Source: an uncultured Lachnospiraceae bacterium (GTDB taxonomy: Bacteria; Bacillota_A; Clostridia; Lachnospirales; Lachnospiraceae). From it: a stretch of 47,938 nucleotides of DNA. The notes under the pieces were generated by a model. The model had not been told where the DNA came from. It saw only the letters and a program-made list of their open reading frames with translations, and ran no database searches. This document shows positions 32,095 to 41,446 of the stretch, piece by piece (position 1 is the first letter of the stretch; each line of letters begins with the position of its first letter). The stretch lies in assembly GCA_910585355.1 (NCBI GenBank), contig CAJUDN010000016.1, positions 1 through 47,938 of the forward strand. The letters are read 5' to 3'. The position numbers were made by a program, and so were the translations under genes.

Positions 32095-33153
32095 ATGGCA
32101 GATGTACTATCCCAAAGCCAGATAGATGCGCTTCTTAAGTCAATGCAGAGCGATGGCCCTGAAAAGACAGAACAGGCAGTTGAGAAGAAGCCGGAGACCG
32201 AAGAGGCAAAATACAGTAAATATGATTTTTACAGTCCAAGAAAGTTTACAAAGGACAAAATAAGAATACTGAACAGCGTTTTTGAAAATTATGCCCGTAT
32301 TTTGACCTCACAGGTAAACGGAATATTCAGGGTTCTTACAGATATAACTGTGCTTGAGGTACAGGAGCGCAGATATTATGAATTCGTCAATTCACTCCAT
32401 GAGAATGACAGTATCACGCTGGCGGATGTTGAGATTGCCGATAAGGGAAAGAATAATGTTCCGCTCATGGTGTATGTTACTCCTGGATTGATTATTACAC
32501 TGATTAATCACATGCTGGGCGGCGGAGATGAAGTCGTGAAGCTGGAGGAAAATTACCATTATTCTGATGTGGAGATTGCCTTATACCGAAGAGTGGTGAA
32601 ATATTTTGTACAGGCGTTAAAAGATGGCTTTTCCAACTATATTAACGCCAAGTTTGAAGTACAGAGAATTGAAGAAAATCCAAGCATGGTCCAGGAAATC
32701 GGTCTTGACGAAACTGTAGCGATCATACATCTCAACGTGGATGTGGCGGGCATGGCGGTAGAAAAGATAAAAATATGTATTCCAGGCACTCTGTTGGAGT
32801 ACATGTTCCATCTGATTGACAGCCGCAAGCATATTGCCAGAGGATATTCTTATGAGGACAATAAGGAAGTGATCATGGATAACCTGCGTTATACGTCTCT
32901 TCCTGTAACAGGCCAGCTAGGCACTGTGGAACTGGAACTTGAGACCCTTTATAACCTGAAGGTGGGTGACGTCATTTCCATGAATAAACCCAAAGACGGA
33001 AACGTGAAGATTTTTGTAGGCCGCCAGCCCTGGTTTACCGGAAAGATGGGGGCTTATAAGAAGAATATAGCTGTCAGCATTGAAAAACAGATTTATGAGG
33101 AAATTGAAAATGGAGACAGTGAAGAGTATCTTAAGCAAGAAAAAATAAATTAA
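32095..33153 (+). CDS. fliM: Flagellar switch protein FliM
   Basis: 352 residues from ATG 32095, 8 bp after AAAGGTGG; a GTG at 32083 is too close. N-terminal LSQSQIDALL is the CheY-phosphate binding peptide. A CheC-like middle (MLGGGDEV) and C-terminal SpoA domain (DVISMNKPKDGNVKIFV) follow. No fliL gene precedes it. Confidence 0.94.
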   Translation: MADVLSQSQIDALLKSMQSDGPEKTEQAVEKKPETEEAKYSKYDFYSPRKFTKDKIRILNSVFENYARILTSQVNGIFRVLTDITVLEVQERRYYEFVNSLHENDSITLADVEIADKGKNNVPLMVYVTPGLIITLINHMLGGGDEVVKLEENYHYSDVEIALYRRVVKYFVQALKDGFSNYINAKFEVQRIEENPSMVQEIGLDETVAIIHLNVDVAGMAVEKIKICIPGTLLEYMFHLIDSRKHIARGYSYEDNKEVIMDNLRYTSLPVTGQLGTVELELETLYNLKVGDVISMNKPKDGNVKIFVGRQPWFTGKMGAYKKNIAVSIEKQIYEEIENGDSEEYLKQEKIN

Positions 33154-33169
33154 AGCGGAGGATAAGAAG

Positions 33170-33532
33170 ATGGAAAAAATTATGTTAGTAGACGATGCTG
33201 CATTCATGCGAATGATGATAAAAAATGCCCTAACAAAAAGCGGTTACAGCAATTTTGTTGAAGCGCAGGATGGGGCGGAAGCAGTGAAAAAGTATGAAGA
33301 GGAAAAACCAGATCTGGTTATTATGGACATTACCATGCCTAATATGGATGGTCTTCAGGCCCTTAAGAAAATTAAGGAAGGGGATGCATCCGCAAAAGTA
33401 GTTATGTGTACTGCAATGGGACAGGAAAGCATGGTGGTGGATGCGATAAAATCCGGGGCAAAGGATTTTATTGTAAAGCCGTTTAATGCAGAAAGAATTG
33501 TTCAGACAGTAAATTCCATTTTTGGAAAATAG
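33170..33532 (+). CDS. cheY: Chemotaxis response regulator CheY
   Basis: 120 residues, a stand-alone receiver. Asp8/Asp9 acidic pocket, Asp53 as phosphate acceptor (LVIMDITMPNMDG), Thr81 and Lys103 (KPF) complete the active site. Phospho-CheY binds FliM to change rotation. Its place inside the switch-gene run, between fliM and flgC, is usual for Firmicutes except for the flgC neighbour. Confidence 0.95.
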   Translation: MEKIMLVDDAAFMRMMIKNALTKSGYSNFVEAQDGAEAVKKYEEEKPDLVIMDITMPNMDGLQALKKIKEGDASAKVVMCTAMGQESMVVDAIKSGAKDFIVKPFNAERIVQTVNSIFGK

Positions 33533-33544
33533 GGAGGAATACAG

Positions 33545-33994
33545 ATGGCGTATTTAAGTTCTTTTGATATTGCCGCCTCCGGTATGAGCGCTCAAAGACT
33601 CCGGATGGATATTGCCGCAGAAAATATAGCAAATATTGACACCACGCGGACCGAGGCGGGAGGCCCATACAGAAGAAAGGTTGTGCAGCTTGAGAGTTAC
33701 GGAGCCGGTTCCTTCAGGGACGCTTTGCGAAGCGCTTCCCGTGGAACGGGATTTTCAGGCAGGAATGCCGGGGTCAGAGTGGCAGGTATTATTGAGGATG
33801 ACAGGGAAATGAAGCGGGTTTACAACCCGGGGCACCCGGATGCCGATGCACAGGGATATGTGAATTATCCGAATGTGGATTTATTAAAGGAAACAGTAGA
33901 CAGCATGTCGGCCACCAGATCCTATGAAGCAAACGTGACAGCATTAAACGCAATGAAGCTTATGGCTCAAAAAGCGCTGGATATAGGAAAATAA
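33545..33994 (+). CDS. flgC: Flagellar proximal rod protein FlgC, displaced
   Basis: 149 residues. FDIAASGMSAQRLRMDIAAENIANIDTT at the N-terminus and YVNYPNVDLLKETVDSMSATRSYEANVTALNAMKLMAQKALDI at the C-terminus are textbook FlgC. In nearly all flagellar operons flgC follows flgB; here it lies between cheY and fliY. No second flgC is present in the window. Confidence 0.93.
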   Translation: MAYLSSFDIAASGMSAQRLRMDIAAENIANIDTTRTEAGGPYRRKVVQLESYGAGSFRDALRSASRGTGFSGRNAGVRVAGIIEDDREMKRVYNPGHPDADAQGYVNYPNVDLLKETVDSMSATRSYEANVTALNAMKLMAQKALDIGK

Positions 33995-34033
33995 AGGTGT
34001 GGTATAAATTGAGAGAGCAAAAGGAGACGAATA

Positions 34034-35386
34034 ATGGGCGCTTGTGATTTTACGGAGATGGAACTGGATGCCATAGGCGAGATAATGAATATCAGCCTGG
34101 GGGCATCGGCGACAGCCGCATCAAAAATGCTTGGTGAAGCAGTAAATATTACCACTCCTACTGTCCGGGTATTGTTGAAAGATGAGTTCGATTTTAAAAA
34201 GCTGGAACCAGCCGTAGGGGTTGAGATTTCTTATGTAGAAGGATTATCGGGCAAGAATGTTATGATGTTTGCCCTCAATGATGTCCGTATTATTGTAGGA
34301 ATGCTCATGGGCGGGGAGATACCGCCGGAAGAATTTGAGCTGGATGAAATCAATATGAGTGCAATATGCGAAGTTATGAACCAAATGATGGGCTCGTCCG
34401 CAACTGCGCTTTCTGAGTTTTTTGGCTATGCCGTTAATATATCCACGCCGAATTCTTTTCCTGTGGAAAGTGAAGAGTGGTTTAAGGAACGATTTTTTCC
34501 CGAAGGCGAAAAAATGGTTGTGGTCCATTTCCTGCTTGAGATAGAAGGAAAGCTGAAAAACGAATTTTTGAATATTATGTCCACAGATCTGGTTAAGCAC
34601 CTGATCGAGCCTTTTTCAGAGACCCTGAAGGAAGACGAGGAACAGCCTGCCGAAAGCTCACAGGGAAGCGAGGCGCCTTTGGAAGCTTCGAATCCGGTAG
34701 ACGAGGGAAAAGAGCTTTCAGAAAACCGGCAGGAGTCGCAGGCCGCCGTACAGCCGGAGCAGCCGGCAGCACAGCCACAGCCGGCGCAGTCAGTGGCAGC
34801 ACAGCCGCAGCCAACGGTACAGCCGCAGGAACCACAGGCGGTCGTACAGCCGCAGCCAGTGGCACAGCCACAGCCGATGGTACAGCCGCAGCCGGTCGCA
34901 CCTTCCTCTGCCTATCAGGCGCCGCCTGTATATCAGCCGATGCCTATGGATCCCGGTATGCTCCAGCTGATCAATCAAATGCAGCAATCCCAGATGCAGA
35001 TGATGGAGCTGATGAGGGATATGAGGGACATGAAAGACACGCGGGAAAAGGGGAACCGGGATAATGCACTGATTCGTCCGCTTCAGAAAGTACCGTTGGC
35101 GGAAGGCGCCTCAGGCGGTGAGGAGGAAGCCGTAAATCAGGAAATGCTGATGAAGGTTCCTCTGGAAATATCTGTGGAGATTGGCCGGACGAAAAAGCTA
35201 GTCAAGGACATTCTGGAACTGACCCAGGGCTCTCTGGTAGTGCTTGACAAAATGGCGGGCGAACAGGCAGATTTATATGTCAATGGACAGTGCGTCGCCA
35301 AGGGAGATATTGTTGTGGTGGAGGATAATTTCGGCATTCGTATCACAGAAATCATTGCCAGAAATTTAAATCCTGAGATTTTATAA
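34034..35386 (+). CDS. fliY: Flagellar switch protein FliY (CheC-like + FliN)
   Basis: 450 residues. Residues 1-205 carry two CheC-type phosphatase motifs (DAIGEIMNISLGASATA and SAICEVMNQMMGSSATA), which can remove phosphate from CheY. Residues about 235-300 are a long Gln/Pro/Ala-rich linker of repeated AQPQP units. The last 85 residues are the FliN SpoA domain (VEIGRTKKLVKDILELTQGSLVVLDK). AAAGGAG precedes ATG 34034. Confidence 0.93.
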   Translation: MGACDFTEMELDAIGEIMNISLGASATAASKMLGEAVNITTPTVRVLLKDEFDFKKLEPAVGVEISYVEGLSGKNVMMFALNDVRIIVGMLMGGEIPPEEFELDEINMSAICEVMNQMMGSSATALSEFFGYAVNISTPNSFPVESEEWFKERFFPEGEKMVVVHFLLEIEGKLKNEFLNIMSTDLVKHLIEPFSETLKEDEEQPAESSQGSEAPLEASNPVDEGKELSENRQESQAAVQPEQPAAQPQPAQSVAAQPQPTVQPQEPQAVVQPQPVAQPQPMVQPQPVAPSSAYQAPPVYQPMPMDPGMLQLINQMQQSQMQMMELMRDMRDMKDTREKGNRDNALIRPLQKVPLAEGASGGEEEAVNQEMLMKVPLEISVEIGRTKKLVKDILELTQGSLVVLDKMAGEQADLYVNGQCVAKGDIVVVEDNFGIRITEIIARNLNPEIL

Positions 35387-35388
35387 TT

Positions 35389-35694
35389 ATGACTGATTTT
35401 TTTTCACTATTCAGCGCCATATTTATGGTGGGTCTTGTGTTGTTTTTGGCCTGGTGGTCCAGCCGGATGCTGGGCGGCCATTATCAAAAAGCGTCTTCCG
35501 GTCAAACTATGAAAATTCTGGAACAGATACGTCTTGGGGCGGATCAGAGTCTTCTTCTAATGAAAATGAAAGAGAAGGTGTTTTTGATTGGAGTCAGCCA
35601 GGCAGGAATTCAGCTTTTGGCAGAGCTGGATGAAGATTTTAAAAAAGAATATGAGGCCTGTTTAAGAAAAGAAGAGGGGGACAAAAATGAATGA
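35389..35694 (+). CDS. fliO: Flagellar export protein FliO
   Basis: 101 residues. One N-terminal membrane span (residues about 4-24) and a cytoplasmic domain with the FliO pattern (MKILEQIRLGADQSLLLMKMKEKVFLIGVS). It assists FliP assembly. Starts 3 bp after fliY and overlaps fliP by 8 bp. Confidence 0.85.
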   Translation: MTDFFSLFSAIFMVGLVLFLAWWSSRMLGGHYQKASSGQTMKILEQIRLGADQSLLLMKMKEKVFLIGVSQAGIQLLAELDEDFKKEYEACLRKEEGDKNE

Positions 35695-36343
35695 TCTTCT
35701 GGCGGGTTTAAATGGAGGCAATGTACCGGCGCTGGAATTGATTTTCATGCTCACCCTGGTGGCTTTGCTTCCGTCCATTGTAGTCATGATGACTTCTTTT
35801 ACGAGAACCATCATCATTATTTCTTTTACAAGAAATGCAATGGGAGTCCAACAGACTCCCCCGAATATGGTGTTAGTGGGCATTGCCCTGTTTTTAACGC
35901 TATATATTATGGGGCCTGTGATAGGAGAAATCAATGAGACCGCATACCAACCCTATCTGCGGGGAGAGCTTACACAGGAAGAAGCAGTGGCCCAAATGTC
36001 TGTTCCCATGAAAGAATTTATGCTGCGAAATACGGAAAAAGCGACGTTGGACCACTTTGTGGAGATGTCCGGGACGGAGATACGAGAGGACGTAATGGAT
36101 TATCCAATGACTATCGTAACTCCGGCATTTATGACCAGTGAATTGAAGCGCGGGTTCATAGCAGGATTTCTTATTTATCTTCCGTTCCTGCTGATTGATA
36201 TCGTGGTCGCCACCACGCTTATGTCCATGGGAATGATGATGCTGCCGCCTGCAATGGTTTCGATGCCCTTTAAACTTTTGTTGTTTGTAACTGTGAATGG
36301 ATGGGAACTACTGTTCTCCAGTATTGTGAGAAGTTTCCATTAG
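35687..36343 (+). CDS. fliP: Flagellar export gate protein FliP
   Basis: 218 residues with four membrane spans. Conserved pieces: SFTRTIIIISFTRNAMGVQQTPPNMVLVGIALFLT, VMDYPMTIVTPAFMTSELKRGFIAGFLIYLPFLLIDIVVA and MVSMPFKLLLFVTVNGW. Lacks a long signal peptide. Forms the export pore with FliQ and FliR. Confidence 0.95.
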   Translation: MNDLLAGLNGGNVPALELIFMLTLVALLPSIVVMMTSFTRTIIIISFTRNAMGVQQTPPNMVLVGIALFLTLYIMGPVIGEINETAYQPYLRGELTQEEAVAQMSVPMKEFMLRNTEKATLDHFVEMSGTEIREDVMDYPMTIVTPAFMTSELKRGFIAGFLIYLPFLLIDIVVATTLMSMGMMMLPPAMVSMPFKLLLFVTVNGWELLFSSIVRSFH

Positions 36344-36364
36344 GCGGCCGGATGGGAGGTAATT

Positions 36365-36628
36365 ATGAGCAACATTGAGGTGCTGGACGTCATGCACCAG
36401 ACATTGCAGCTGATGCTGATGCTGTCGCTGCCCTTCTTGCTTATCAGCATGGTAGTTGGCGTCGTGATTGCCGTTTTTCAGGCGGCGACACAGATCCATG
36501 AACAAACGATTACGTTTGTTCCGAAACTGCTGTCTATTTTAGGGGTTCTTGGAATCTTGGGAAGTTCCATGCTGGTAATGCTCCAGGATTTTGTCCGGAT
36601 GGTTTTTGAAATGATCGCCGGGGGCTGA
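36365..36628 (+). CDS. fliQ: Flagellar export gate protein FliQ
   Basis: 87 residues, two membrane spans joined by AATQIHEQTITFVPKLL, the FliQ signature. GGGAGG precedes ATG 36365. Part of the FliPQR helical gate. Confidence 0.94.
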   Translation: MSNIEVLDVMHQTLQLMLMLSLPFLLISMVVGVVIAVFQAATQIHEQTITFVPKLLSILGVLGILGSSMLVMLQDFVRMVFEMIAGG

Positions 36629-36634
36629 TAAGGG

Positions 36635-37387
36635 ATGTTTATATTATTTTCCTTAATCGTCATGCGGATGAGCGGAGCAGTGGTTTTGAACCCCATATTT
36701 GGAAGAAACAATTATCCGGCCCGTGCCAAAGCCGCATTTGTGTTTGTATGCTCGCTTATGCTTTACTCCAGTATGGAGCAGGAAACGTTTCAGGAACCGG
36801 CCAATTTGCTGGAATATGGCGTAATGCTGGTATCGGAACTGTTATTCGGGTTTGTTTTGAACTTTGGAATTGAGTTGAGCATTACGGTGATCCGTTTCGC
36901 CTCGGCGGTCATGGATCATGCGATGGGACTCAGTATGGCGCGGGTTTACGATCCGCAATATCGTACCCAGATGACAGTCACCTCAGGGATGTATTACGCA
37001 TTTTTAATGCTGCTTTTTTTTGCTGTTGACGGTCATTTAAAGCTGTTTGATATTTTCTTTTCCACAGCCCGCCTGATCCCTTTTGGTTCTGTGTCGATCA
37101 GGCCGGAGCTTACAGAAGCAATACTGGAAATGTTTCAGAACAGTATTCTGATGGGACTTCAGTACGCGATGCCCCTGATTGCCATGGAGCTTGTGGTGGA
37201 AGTGGCAGTGGGGATTATTATGCGTATGATCCCCCAGATCAATGTGTTTGTAATTAATATCCAGCTAAAAATTGCTGTGGGAATCCTGATGCTTGTATTT
37301 TTGTTTAGTCCCATGTCGGATAAACTGAACACAATTATAGATAACATGTTCCAGTCCCTTTGGAGTCTGGTGATGATGATGAGCTGA
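36635..37387 (+). CDS. fliR: Flagellar export gate protein FliR
   Basis: 250 residues with multiple membrane spans; ELLFGFVLNFGIELSI and the C-terminal MIPQINVFVINIQLKIAVGILML segment are FliR-typical. The protein is a little shorter at the N-terminus than the usual 255-260. Starts 6 bp after fliQ. Confidence 0.93.
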   Translation: MFILFSLIVMRMSGAVVLNPIFGRNNYPARAKAAFVFVCSLMLYSSMEQETFQEPANLLEYGVMLVSELLFGFVLNFGIELSITVIRFASAVMDHAMGLSMARVYDPQYRTQMTVTSGMYYAFLMLLFFAVDGHLKLFDIFFSTARLIPFGSVSIRPELTEAILEMFQNSILMGLQYAMPLIAMELVVEVAVGIIMRMIPQINVFVINIQLKIAVGILMLVFLFSPMSDKLNTIIDNMFQSLWSLVMMMS

Positions 37388-37414
37388 CTGCGTGAAAGAA
37401 GGGAGTGGTGACGG

Positions 37415-38488
37415 ATGGCAGAGCAGGACGGGCAGGAAAAAACCGAACAACCAACCAGTAAACGCCGTAAGGAAGCCAGAGAAAAGGGCAGTGTACTCCA
37501 AAGCAAGGAGATTGCCACGGTAGTCATGCTTTTGGGGATTTTTTTCATAATGCGGCTGCTGATGCCGTTTATGTACCGCAATGTACGGGCTTATCTTAAG
37601 TTTGTGCTGGATGGTATCGGAGGGGAGCCTGCGTCCATGCTGTCATACAGCCTATTTGCCTCCACAGTCGTCACCTTTTTAAAATGCAGCCTCCCTTTGC
37701 TCCTCGCCTCTATGGTTCTGGGAATTTTAGCCCACGGGGTTCAGACGCGCTTTAATGTAGCCTTTAAGGCGTTAAAGCCCAAATTCAGCAAACTTAACCC
37801 GCTCAATGGAATAAAAAAAATGTTTTCCCTTAAGAGCCTGCTGGAGCTTATTAAAAATTTAATTAAAATTGCATTACTGGGAATCCTGCTTTATAATCTG
37901 ATTAAGGATGATATTGTACAGGTGGCCCGGATGATTGATATGCCGCCTTTAAAAGCATATATTCAGTTGCTTCAAATGGCGTTTCAGCTGGTTCTCAAGA
38001 CCTGTATGGCATTTACAGTGATCGCTTTTTTTGATTATCTGTATCAGAGATGGGAGTATGAGAAAGAACTGAAAATGACCAAGCAGGAGGTTAAAGATGA
38101 ATATAAGCAGACGGAAGGAAATCCGGAAATAAAGGGGCGTATACGAAGAATTCAGAGACAAATGGCCCTCAGCAGAATGATGCAGAAGGTTCCGGAGGCA
38201 GATGTGATCGTAAGGAACCCGACACATTTTGCAGTGGCTTTAAAATATGATCCCGACCGCCACGGGGCGCCGGTGGTGCTGGCGAAGGGCCAGGATGAGC
38301 TGGCTCTGCGTATTGTAAAGGCGGGAGAGGAGAATGGAGTCTTTATTATAGAAAATAAACCTCTTGCAAGAGCTTTATATGCTTCCTGCAGACTGGATCA
38401 GGAGATTCCTGCGGAGTTCTATGGCGCAGTGGCGGAGATACTGATTTACATTTACAGAGCAAGCCACAGAGAGGATATGTTCCAATAA
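37415..38488 (+). CDS. flhB: Flagellar export switch protein FlhB
   Basis: 357 residues. Opens with EKTEQPTSKRRKEAREKGSV, four membrane spans, then the cytoplasmic domain with the self-cleavage motif N268-P-T-H (VIVRNPTHFAVALKYD). Works with FliK to switch export from hook to filament proteins. GGGAG precedes ATG 37415. Confidence 0.95.
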   Translation: MAEQDGQEKTEQPTSKRRKEAREKGSVLQSKEIATVVMLLGIFFIMRLLMPFMYRNVRAYLKFVLDGIGGEPASMLSYSLFASTVVTFLKCSLPLLLASMVLGILAHGVQTRFNVAFKALKPKFSKLNPLNGIKKMFSLKSLLELIKNLIKIALLGILLYNLIKDDIVQVARMIDMPPLKAYIQLLQMAFQLVLKTCMAFTVIAFFDYLYQRWEYEKELKMTKQEVKDEYKQTEGNPEIKGRIRRIQRQMALSRMMQKVPEADVIVRNPTHFAVALKYDPDRHGAPVVLAKGQDELALRIVKAGEENGVFIIENKPLARALYASCRLDQEIPAEFYGAVAEILIYIYRASHREDMFQ

Positions 38489-38509
38489 AACCAGGATGGA
38501 GTTCGTTTC

Positions 38510-40633
38510 ATGAAAAAGATACTTAATTACTCGGTTGTGCTGTTCGTACTAACCATCATACTTTTATTAATTATACCGCTGCCAGCCGGGTTGGTGGATG
38601 TTGCAATCATATTGAATATGGCTCTTTCCATGATGATTCTGGTGACCACCATGACGATCCGGGAACCTCTGGAGTTGTCGATTTTTCCATCCCTTCTGCT
38701 GATAACCACTCTTTTCCGTCTTGGCATTAACGTTTCCACAACCCGGAATATTCTTTCCAACGGAGGATCCTCGGGCCAGATCATTAAGGCTTTCGGTGAT
38801 TTTATTCTTCGCGGAAATGTTGTGGTTGGCTTTGTTATTTTCCTCATTATTGTCTTAATGCAGTTTATTGTTATTACAAAGGGAGCAGGACGTGTTGCGG
38901 AAGTAGCGGCCAGATTTAATCTGGATGCCATGCCAGGTAAGCAGATGGCCATCGACGCGGATCTAAGCTCCGGACTTATTAATGAACAGGAGGCGAAGGA
39001 GCGCAGACTAAAGATTCAGAGAGAGGCGGATTTTTACGGCGCAATGGACGGCGCTACAAAGCTTGTAAAGGGAGACGCCGTCATGTCGTTAATTACAACC
39101 GGAATTAATCTGATCGGCGGAACTATCATAGGCGTTGTTCAATCCGGAGAGACCATCGGAGCTGTCTTAAATACATATTCGATTGCAACGGTGGGAGACG
39201 GACTTGTATCCCAGATTCCGTCCCTGCTCATATCGGTTTCGACCGGTATGATTGTAACCAGAGCAGTTTCTGAAGGCAGCCTGAACGAGGACATCTCGAA
39301 GCAGTTCATGGCGCAGCCCCATGCTATTATGGTGAGCGGTATCGTGATGGCGGTTCTGGCTTTTATTCCGGGGATGCCGGTCATGCAGCTGCTGATCATA
39401 TCTGTAGCGTTACTGTCAGGGGGATACTATATATCCAAAAAGATGGAGGAAGCTCCTTATGCTCCGGGAGCGGTGAGCTTTCAGGACGCCGGGATGGCTT
39501 TAGAGCCTCAGGCGGAGGCGGCGGCGTCCCAGACAGTTTCAGAAGACGAATATTTCAAAGACGTTAATAATGTCTATACGCTCCTGTCTGTGGAGCCCAT
39601 AGAAATGGAGTTTGGATACAGCCTGATTCCTCTGGCGGATGAATCTGTCGGGGGAAGGCTCATCAGCAGAATTGTCATATTCCGCAGACAATATGCTCAG
39701 GATATGGGCTTTGTTATCCCATCCATCCGGCTCAGGGACAGCTCAGGACTCAGTACAAACCAGTACTGCATTAAAATTAAGGGAGAAGAGGTGGCGAAGG
39801 GCGAGCTTTTGGTGGATTATTACCTGGCCCTGGAACCGGAGAATCTGGAAAAAGAAGTGGACGGAATTGAAGCTATTGAGCCTGCCTATGGAATTCCAAG
39901 CCGGTGGATCCGGCCGGAGGACAGGGAGCGGGCGGAGCTGTACGGATATACGGTCATTGACCCTCTTTCTGTTATGGTAACGCATCTTTCAGAAATCATA
40001 CGGCAGCATGCATTTGAGCTTGTGACAAGACAAGAGGTCATCCGTCTGATTGAAAATGTGCAGAAGACTTCGCCTGAACTGGTGGAGGAAGCGTTCCCGA
40101 ATCTTATTTCCTATAATTTATTTCAGCGGGTATTAACAGCCCTTTTAAAGGAAGGCGTACCGATCAAGGACCTGGAAACCATAATAGAAACCATGATAGA
40201 AACCATTTCCGAGACAGGGCTTCCTGTCAGGGATTTTGACGGAATCATTGAGCAGATACGCGTGGCGCTGAAACGGACCATTACCAGACTTTACTGCGAG
40301 GATGGAAGCATGAAGGTCATCACCCTGGATACGGAGCTGGAGCGTACCATGGCAGGGTCCATACAGAAAGGGGAGAGCGGACTGTATTTAGCTTTGCAGC
40401 CGGATATTATCCAGAGTATTATAAGTCAGATGGCCGAACAGATGAAAAAATTTAACGGCCTTACCCAGAGTCCGGTGATTTTGACCTCACAGGTAATGCG
40501 GATACATTTTTACCATTTAATTGAGCAGTTTTATCCGAAGGCGCGTGTTCTGTCATTCAATGAGATTGCAAATAATGTACAGATACAATCAATCGGCAGT
40601 CTCAGGCTGGAGGAGACCAGGAACCGTATGTGA
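38510..40633 (+). CDS. flhA: Flagellar export protein FlhA
   Basis: 707 residues, full family length. About eight N-terminal spans with the conserved cytoplasmic FHIPEP-type loop (VVEVAARFNLDAMPGKQMAIDADL-like, here RVAEVAARFNLDAMPGKQ), then a large cytoplasmic docking domain from about 330. Energises export and binds chaperone-substrate pairs. Normally followed by flhF and flhG, which are absent here. Confidence 0.95.
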   Translation: MKKILNYSVVLFVLTIILLLIIPLPAGLVDVAIILNMALSMMILVTTMTIREPLELSIFPSLLLITTLFRLGINVSTTRNILSNGGSSGQIIKAFGDFILRGNVVVGFVIFLIIVLMQFIVITKGAGRVAEVAARFNLDAMPGKQMAIDADLSSGLINEQEAKERRLKIQREADFYGAMDGATKLVKGDAVMSLITTGINLIGGTIIGVVQSGETIGAVLNTYSIATVGDGLVSQIPSLLISVSTGMIVTRAVSEGSLNEDISKQFMAQPHAIMVSGIVMAVLAFIPGMPVMQLLIISVALLSGGYYISKKMEEAPYAPGAVSFQDAGMALEPQAEAAASQTVSEDEYFKDVNNVYTLLSVEPIEMEFGYSLIPLADESVGGRLISRIVIFRRQYAQDMGFVIPSIRLRDSSGLSTNQYCIKIKGEEVAKGELLVDYYLALEPENLEKEVDGIEAIEPAYGIPSRWIRPEDRERAELYGYTVIDPLSVMVTHLSEIIRQHAFELVTRQEVIRLIENVQKTSPELVEEAFPNLISYNLFQRVLTALLKEGVPIKDLETIIETMIETISETGLPVRDFDGIIEQIRVALKRTITRLYCEDGSMKVITLDTELERTMAGSIQKGESGLYLALQPDIIQSIISQMAEQMKKFNGLTQSPVILTSQVMRIHFYHLIEQFYPKARVLSFNEIANNVQIQSIGSLRLEETRNRM

Positions 40634-40657
40634 TCATAGCGAAGGTGGGTTAAGATA

Positions 40658-41428
40658 ATGCAAAAGGGAATGGAAGAAATGACAAATGAAGAACTGTTTG
40701 TCCTCTACCAGAAGAACAGAGATCCGGAAATCAAACAGGAACTGACGCTGCGGTATCTCTACCTGGCCAGGTCAGTAGCGATTCAGATGAACAATCTGTA
40801 CTCCGATTTTATGCAGATGGAAGATATCATTCATGAGGGCATCATTGCGATCATGAAAGGCATCGACCGATATGATCCTGAGCGTGACAGTAAATTTGAA
40901 ACATTTATTTCCCGCCGTATAAGAGGAACCGTGATAGATATTATCCGCCAAAGTAATTGGGTGCCGAGAAACTATCACAAAGACCGTCAGTCCATTGAAA
41001 ATGCAAGACAATATTTGTACGAAAAGCAGGGGCGTATCCCCACCGACGAAGAGGTCGCGGGATATTTAAAGATGAATCTGAAGAAATTCCAGCGGATTCA
41101 GCGGATGAGCACCATGGTGAATGTACTTTCGCTGGATATGATAACGCGGGGAGATGAGACCGGTCCGGCGTTCCAAGTCCCAAGCGATGATATTTCGGGA
41201 CAGCCGGAGGATGTTTTTGTTAAGGGAGAAACGGTAAAAACTCTGATTGAGGCGGTTGATAAGCTGAAAGAGAAGGAGAAACTGGTTATTTCCCTCTATT
41301 ATGTAGAGGAATTGAGCATGACTCAGGTGGCTCAGATTTTAAATGTAAGTGAGCCAAGGATTTCCCAGATCCACAGTGAGGCGATCCGAAAACTGAAGGC
41401 ATATATGAAATCACATCTTGGAGAATAA
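40658..41428 (+). CDS. fliA: Motility sigma factor (FliA/SigD)
   Basis: 256 residues. Region 2 (YLARSVAIQMNN...MEDIIHEGIIAIMKGIDRYDPERDSKFETFISRRIRGTVIDIIRQ), region 3 (IPTDEEVAGYLKM) and region 4 helix-turn-helix (MTQVAQILNVSEPRISQIHSEAIRKL) are all present. It directs flagellin and chemotaxis genes after hook completion. AAGGTGGG precedes ATG 40658. No anti-sigma FlgM in the window. Confidence 0.95.
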   Translation: MQKGMEEMTNEELFVLYQKNRDPEIKQELTLRYLYLARSVAIQMNNLYSDFMQMEDIIHEGIIAIMKGIDRYDPERDSKFETFISRRIRGTVIDIIRQSNWVPRNYHKDRQSIENARQYLYEKQGRIPTDEEVAGYLKMNLKKFQRIQRMSTMVNVLSLDMITRGDETGPAFQVPSDDISGQPEDVFVKGETVKTLIEAVDKLKEKEKLVISLYYVEELSMTQVAQILNVSEPRISQIHSEAIRKLKAYMKSHLGE

Positions 41429-41446
41429 AAAAGAGGAGGAGAAAAC

